DNA of 64,000 nucleotides. Source: Fodinibius salsisoli (GTDB lineage Bacteria; Bacteroidota; Rhodothermia; Balneolales; Balneolaceae). Every line of letters begins with the position of its first letter. Position 1 is the first letter of the stretch. The stretch is taken from positions 1 to 64,000 of the forward strand of contig NZ_JAGGJA010000016.1 of assembly GCF_026229185.1 (NCBI RefSeq), in the 5' to 3' direction. Positions 62,831 through 64,000 of this stretch are shown one piece after another. The translations under genes and the position numbers were made by a program. The notes below the pieces were generated by a model, which was not told the DNA's origin, did no database searches, and saw nothing but the letters and a program-made list of their open reading frames with translations.

Positions 62831-64000
62831 TTATGCTTCAGCAAAGCTTGTAAAGCCATTTTCCAATAACCTATTGTGCATTCTCACAATTTTCTCTAGG
62901 GAAATCGGATACTTTACATTGGCTGAATTATTAAAATCAAACTCGTACGGATTATCTAATATGTTATCAAGGCTGGCATCATCTTTAATGCATAAAGAAG
63001 CTAACACTCTTAAAATTGGCTCTAGCTTTCTGCGTGATCCATGTAGTTTTGGCAATATTTTTTGGACAATTACAATGTCTGTTATTTCTTGATTGCTCCA
63101 ATCTTTAACTTTTCTACTTGCAATGCCTGCAAAGAGTTGTATCTCATGTGCCGAACGGTAGCCAAATTCAGCTCCGACTTTCTTTAATTCATTAAAAAAG
63201 TTGATTAGTTCAGTATTTAGCTCCTCTTTTATAATAGAACTGTCAGCAGGTGTATTGGCAATTTGTATAAATTTTGTAGCTAATGACGCTCCCATTCTTT
63301 TAATGGAATCTATATCCACATCCTGTGGTTCTTGAAGAAAATTTTCAAGTTCATCTGATGTAACCCTAAATTCTATTACATTTGCCCTATCTAGAACCTT
63401 TGGGCTGAACATATAGGTAGTTTCATCAATATTTACCGTACCAATCACGAATAGATTATCTGGGATATCAATGGTTGGTGGAACACCTTCCCAATCGTCT
63501 TTTCCAGAATGTAATTTTATTTCATCTCCTGATTCCATCGCACTTAAAAAATCTGCGAAATAACGTTCTACATGACTTAAATTCATTTCATCTAAGATCA
63601 AAAAGAAAGGTTTATTCCTGTTGTCAGAGGCTTTTATTATTAAGTCAAGAATGCCACTATCAGGTTTTTCGTAACCGTTATCTTTAAGAGCATTAGGATA
63701 GCCTAGCAAAGGCTCTCGATTAGTCCAGTCTGCTCCAACAGGTACGATGCATATTTGCTCATCATCCTCAGAAATCCATTTCGAGAACGCTTGAGCAATT
63801 TTTGTTTTACCAGATCCGGATAAGCCGGTTAAAATTATAAAAGGTTTAGTACATAAAGAATAAATAAAACGATTACATAATTTTTGACTGTAATTGAGAT
63901 TAGCTGATTTACAATCGTTCACAAAGTCTGATAAATTCAGGTTGTTATTATTTCTTCTTGGGAAATCACCTGCTAAGAACTCTTTGTAATATTTGACCAA
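62831..64000 (-). CDS. McrB-like AAA+ ATPase/GTPase of a restriction system (5' end outside window)
   Basis: 389 residues visible; the coding sequence enters from beyond 64000 (the TTG at the edge is not a credible start). Walker A LTGLSGSGKTKIAQAF, the RxxLLGYPNAL-like NREPLLGYPN, Walker B FFLILDEMNLSHVERYFADFL, and IGTVNIDETTYMFSPKVLDRA in the sensor-1 position place it in the McrB family. The E. coli McrB guanine-recognition MNTAD is replaced by VNIDE, so nucleotide preference (GTP or ATP) is unclear. It drives translocation for the nuclease encoded 5 bp downstream. A DNA-recognition domain, if any, lies beyond the window. Confidence 0.88.
   Translation of the reverse strand: MVKYYKEFLAGDFPRRNNNNLNLSDFVNDCKSANLNYSQKLCNRFIYSLCTKPFIILTGLSGSGKTKIAQAFSKWISEDDEQICIVPVGADWTNREPLLGYPNALKDNGYEKPDSGILDLIIKASDNRNKPFFLILDEMNLSHVERYFADFLSAMESGDEIKLHSGKDDWEGVPPTIDIPDNLFVIGTVNIDETTYMFSPKVLDRANVIEFRVTSDELENFLQEPQDVDIDSIKRMGASLATKFIQIANTPADSSIIKEELNTELINFFNELKKVGAEFGYRSAHEIQLFAGIASRKVKDWSNQEITDIVIVQKILPKLHGSRRKLEPILRVLASLCIKDDASLDNILDNPYEFDFNNSANVKYPISLEKIVRMHNRLLENGFTSFAEA

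Overview
The window looks like a chromosomal segment from a member of the Bacteroidota/Rhodothermota/Balneolota assemblage, most likely Balneolota (Fodinibius/Gracilimonas-like). This is inferred from the combination of a SusC/SusD pair, a Por (type IX) C-terminal sorting domain, an EnvC + DUF4292-like pair, a YpdA-type bacillithiol reductase, an ergothioneine operon, a glycine-betaine type ABC transporter, weak Shine-Dalgarno sites and TATATTTG-like promoter boxes in front of tRNAs. No rRNA or other taxonomic marker is present to settle it.

Layout. 1-127: right end of an IS3-family insertion sequence. 0.5-7.4 kb: a lipoprotein beta-propeller/HEAT/cytochrome c protein, a CHRD lipoprotein, a TonB-dependent receptor preceded by three 23-bp tandem repeats, and an isoprenylcysteine-type methyltransferase. 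7.7-9.4 kb: two TlpA-like thiol-disulfide proteins behind a small His/Cys-containing secreted protein. 9.7-18.3 kb: DUF1801 protein, TSP3-OmpA lipoprotein, tRNA-Ala(GGC), SRP RNA, YpdA, YheT-type hydrolase, acyl-CoA thioesterase, a secreted subtilase, an outer-membrane-like protein. 18.4-28.8 kb: sugar-dehydrogenase-like lipoprotein, EnvC/DUF4292 envelope operon, a helical-backbone metal receptor, a giant ThuA-propeller-PKD-cytochrome c lipoprotein, and a fructosamine kinase/LMW phosphatase operon. 29.1-33.4 kb: ileS-dksA-like-lspA operon. 33.4-38.1 kb: susD/susC. 38.4-43.9 kb: yajC-ribBA and fadI-fadJ-like operons. 44.1 kb: tRNA-Val(TAC) and two small genes.

45.2-55.3 kb is a rearranged region: egtB-egtD, a 45-residue membrane microprotein, an OpuC-like ATPase, and a permease fused to a substrate-binding domain whose two halves are in circularly permuted order. 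Then come a TPR + DUF1266 pair and, exactly 7510 bp downstream of the originals, a second copy of the egtD 3' end and of the microprotein gene, followed by a decayed piece of an ABC ATPase. Another decayed ATPase piece with a stop codon after its Walker A motif lies at 50.4 kb. 55.3-57.9 kb: ettA and a DUF1456 gene. 57.9-60.3 kb has no convincing gene; it is packed with dispersed repeats and a 21-bp minisatellite. 60.5-64.0 kb is an AT-richer defence module: a McrB-like AAA+ ATPase (cut by the window edge) and a DUF2357/McrC-like nuclease with an unassigned C-terminal extension.

How the genes connect: several loci deal with thiol redox chemistry (ergothioneine synthesis, bacillithiol reductase, TlpA proteins), with compatible-solute uptake (OpuC-like transporter) and with extracellular carbohydrate use (SusCD, three beta-propeller dehydrogenase-type lipoproteins, two carrying cytochrome c domains). 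The best candidates for something new are the permuted transporter fusion, the duplicated microprotein, the 21-bp heptad minisatellite, and the extended DUF2357 nuclease. All identifications come from reading motifs by eye; no database search was possible.
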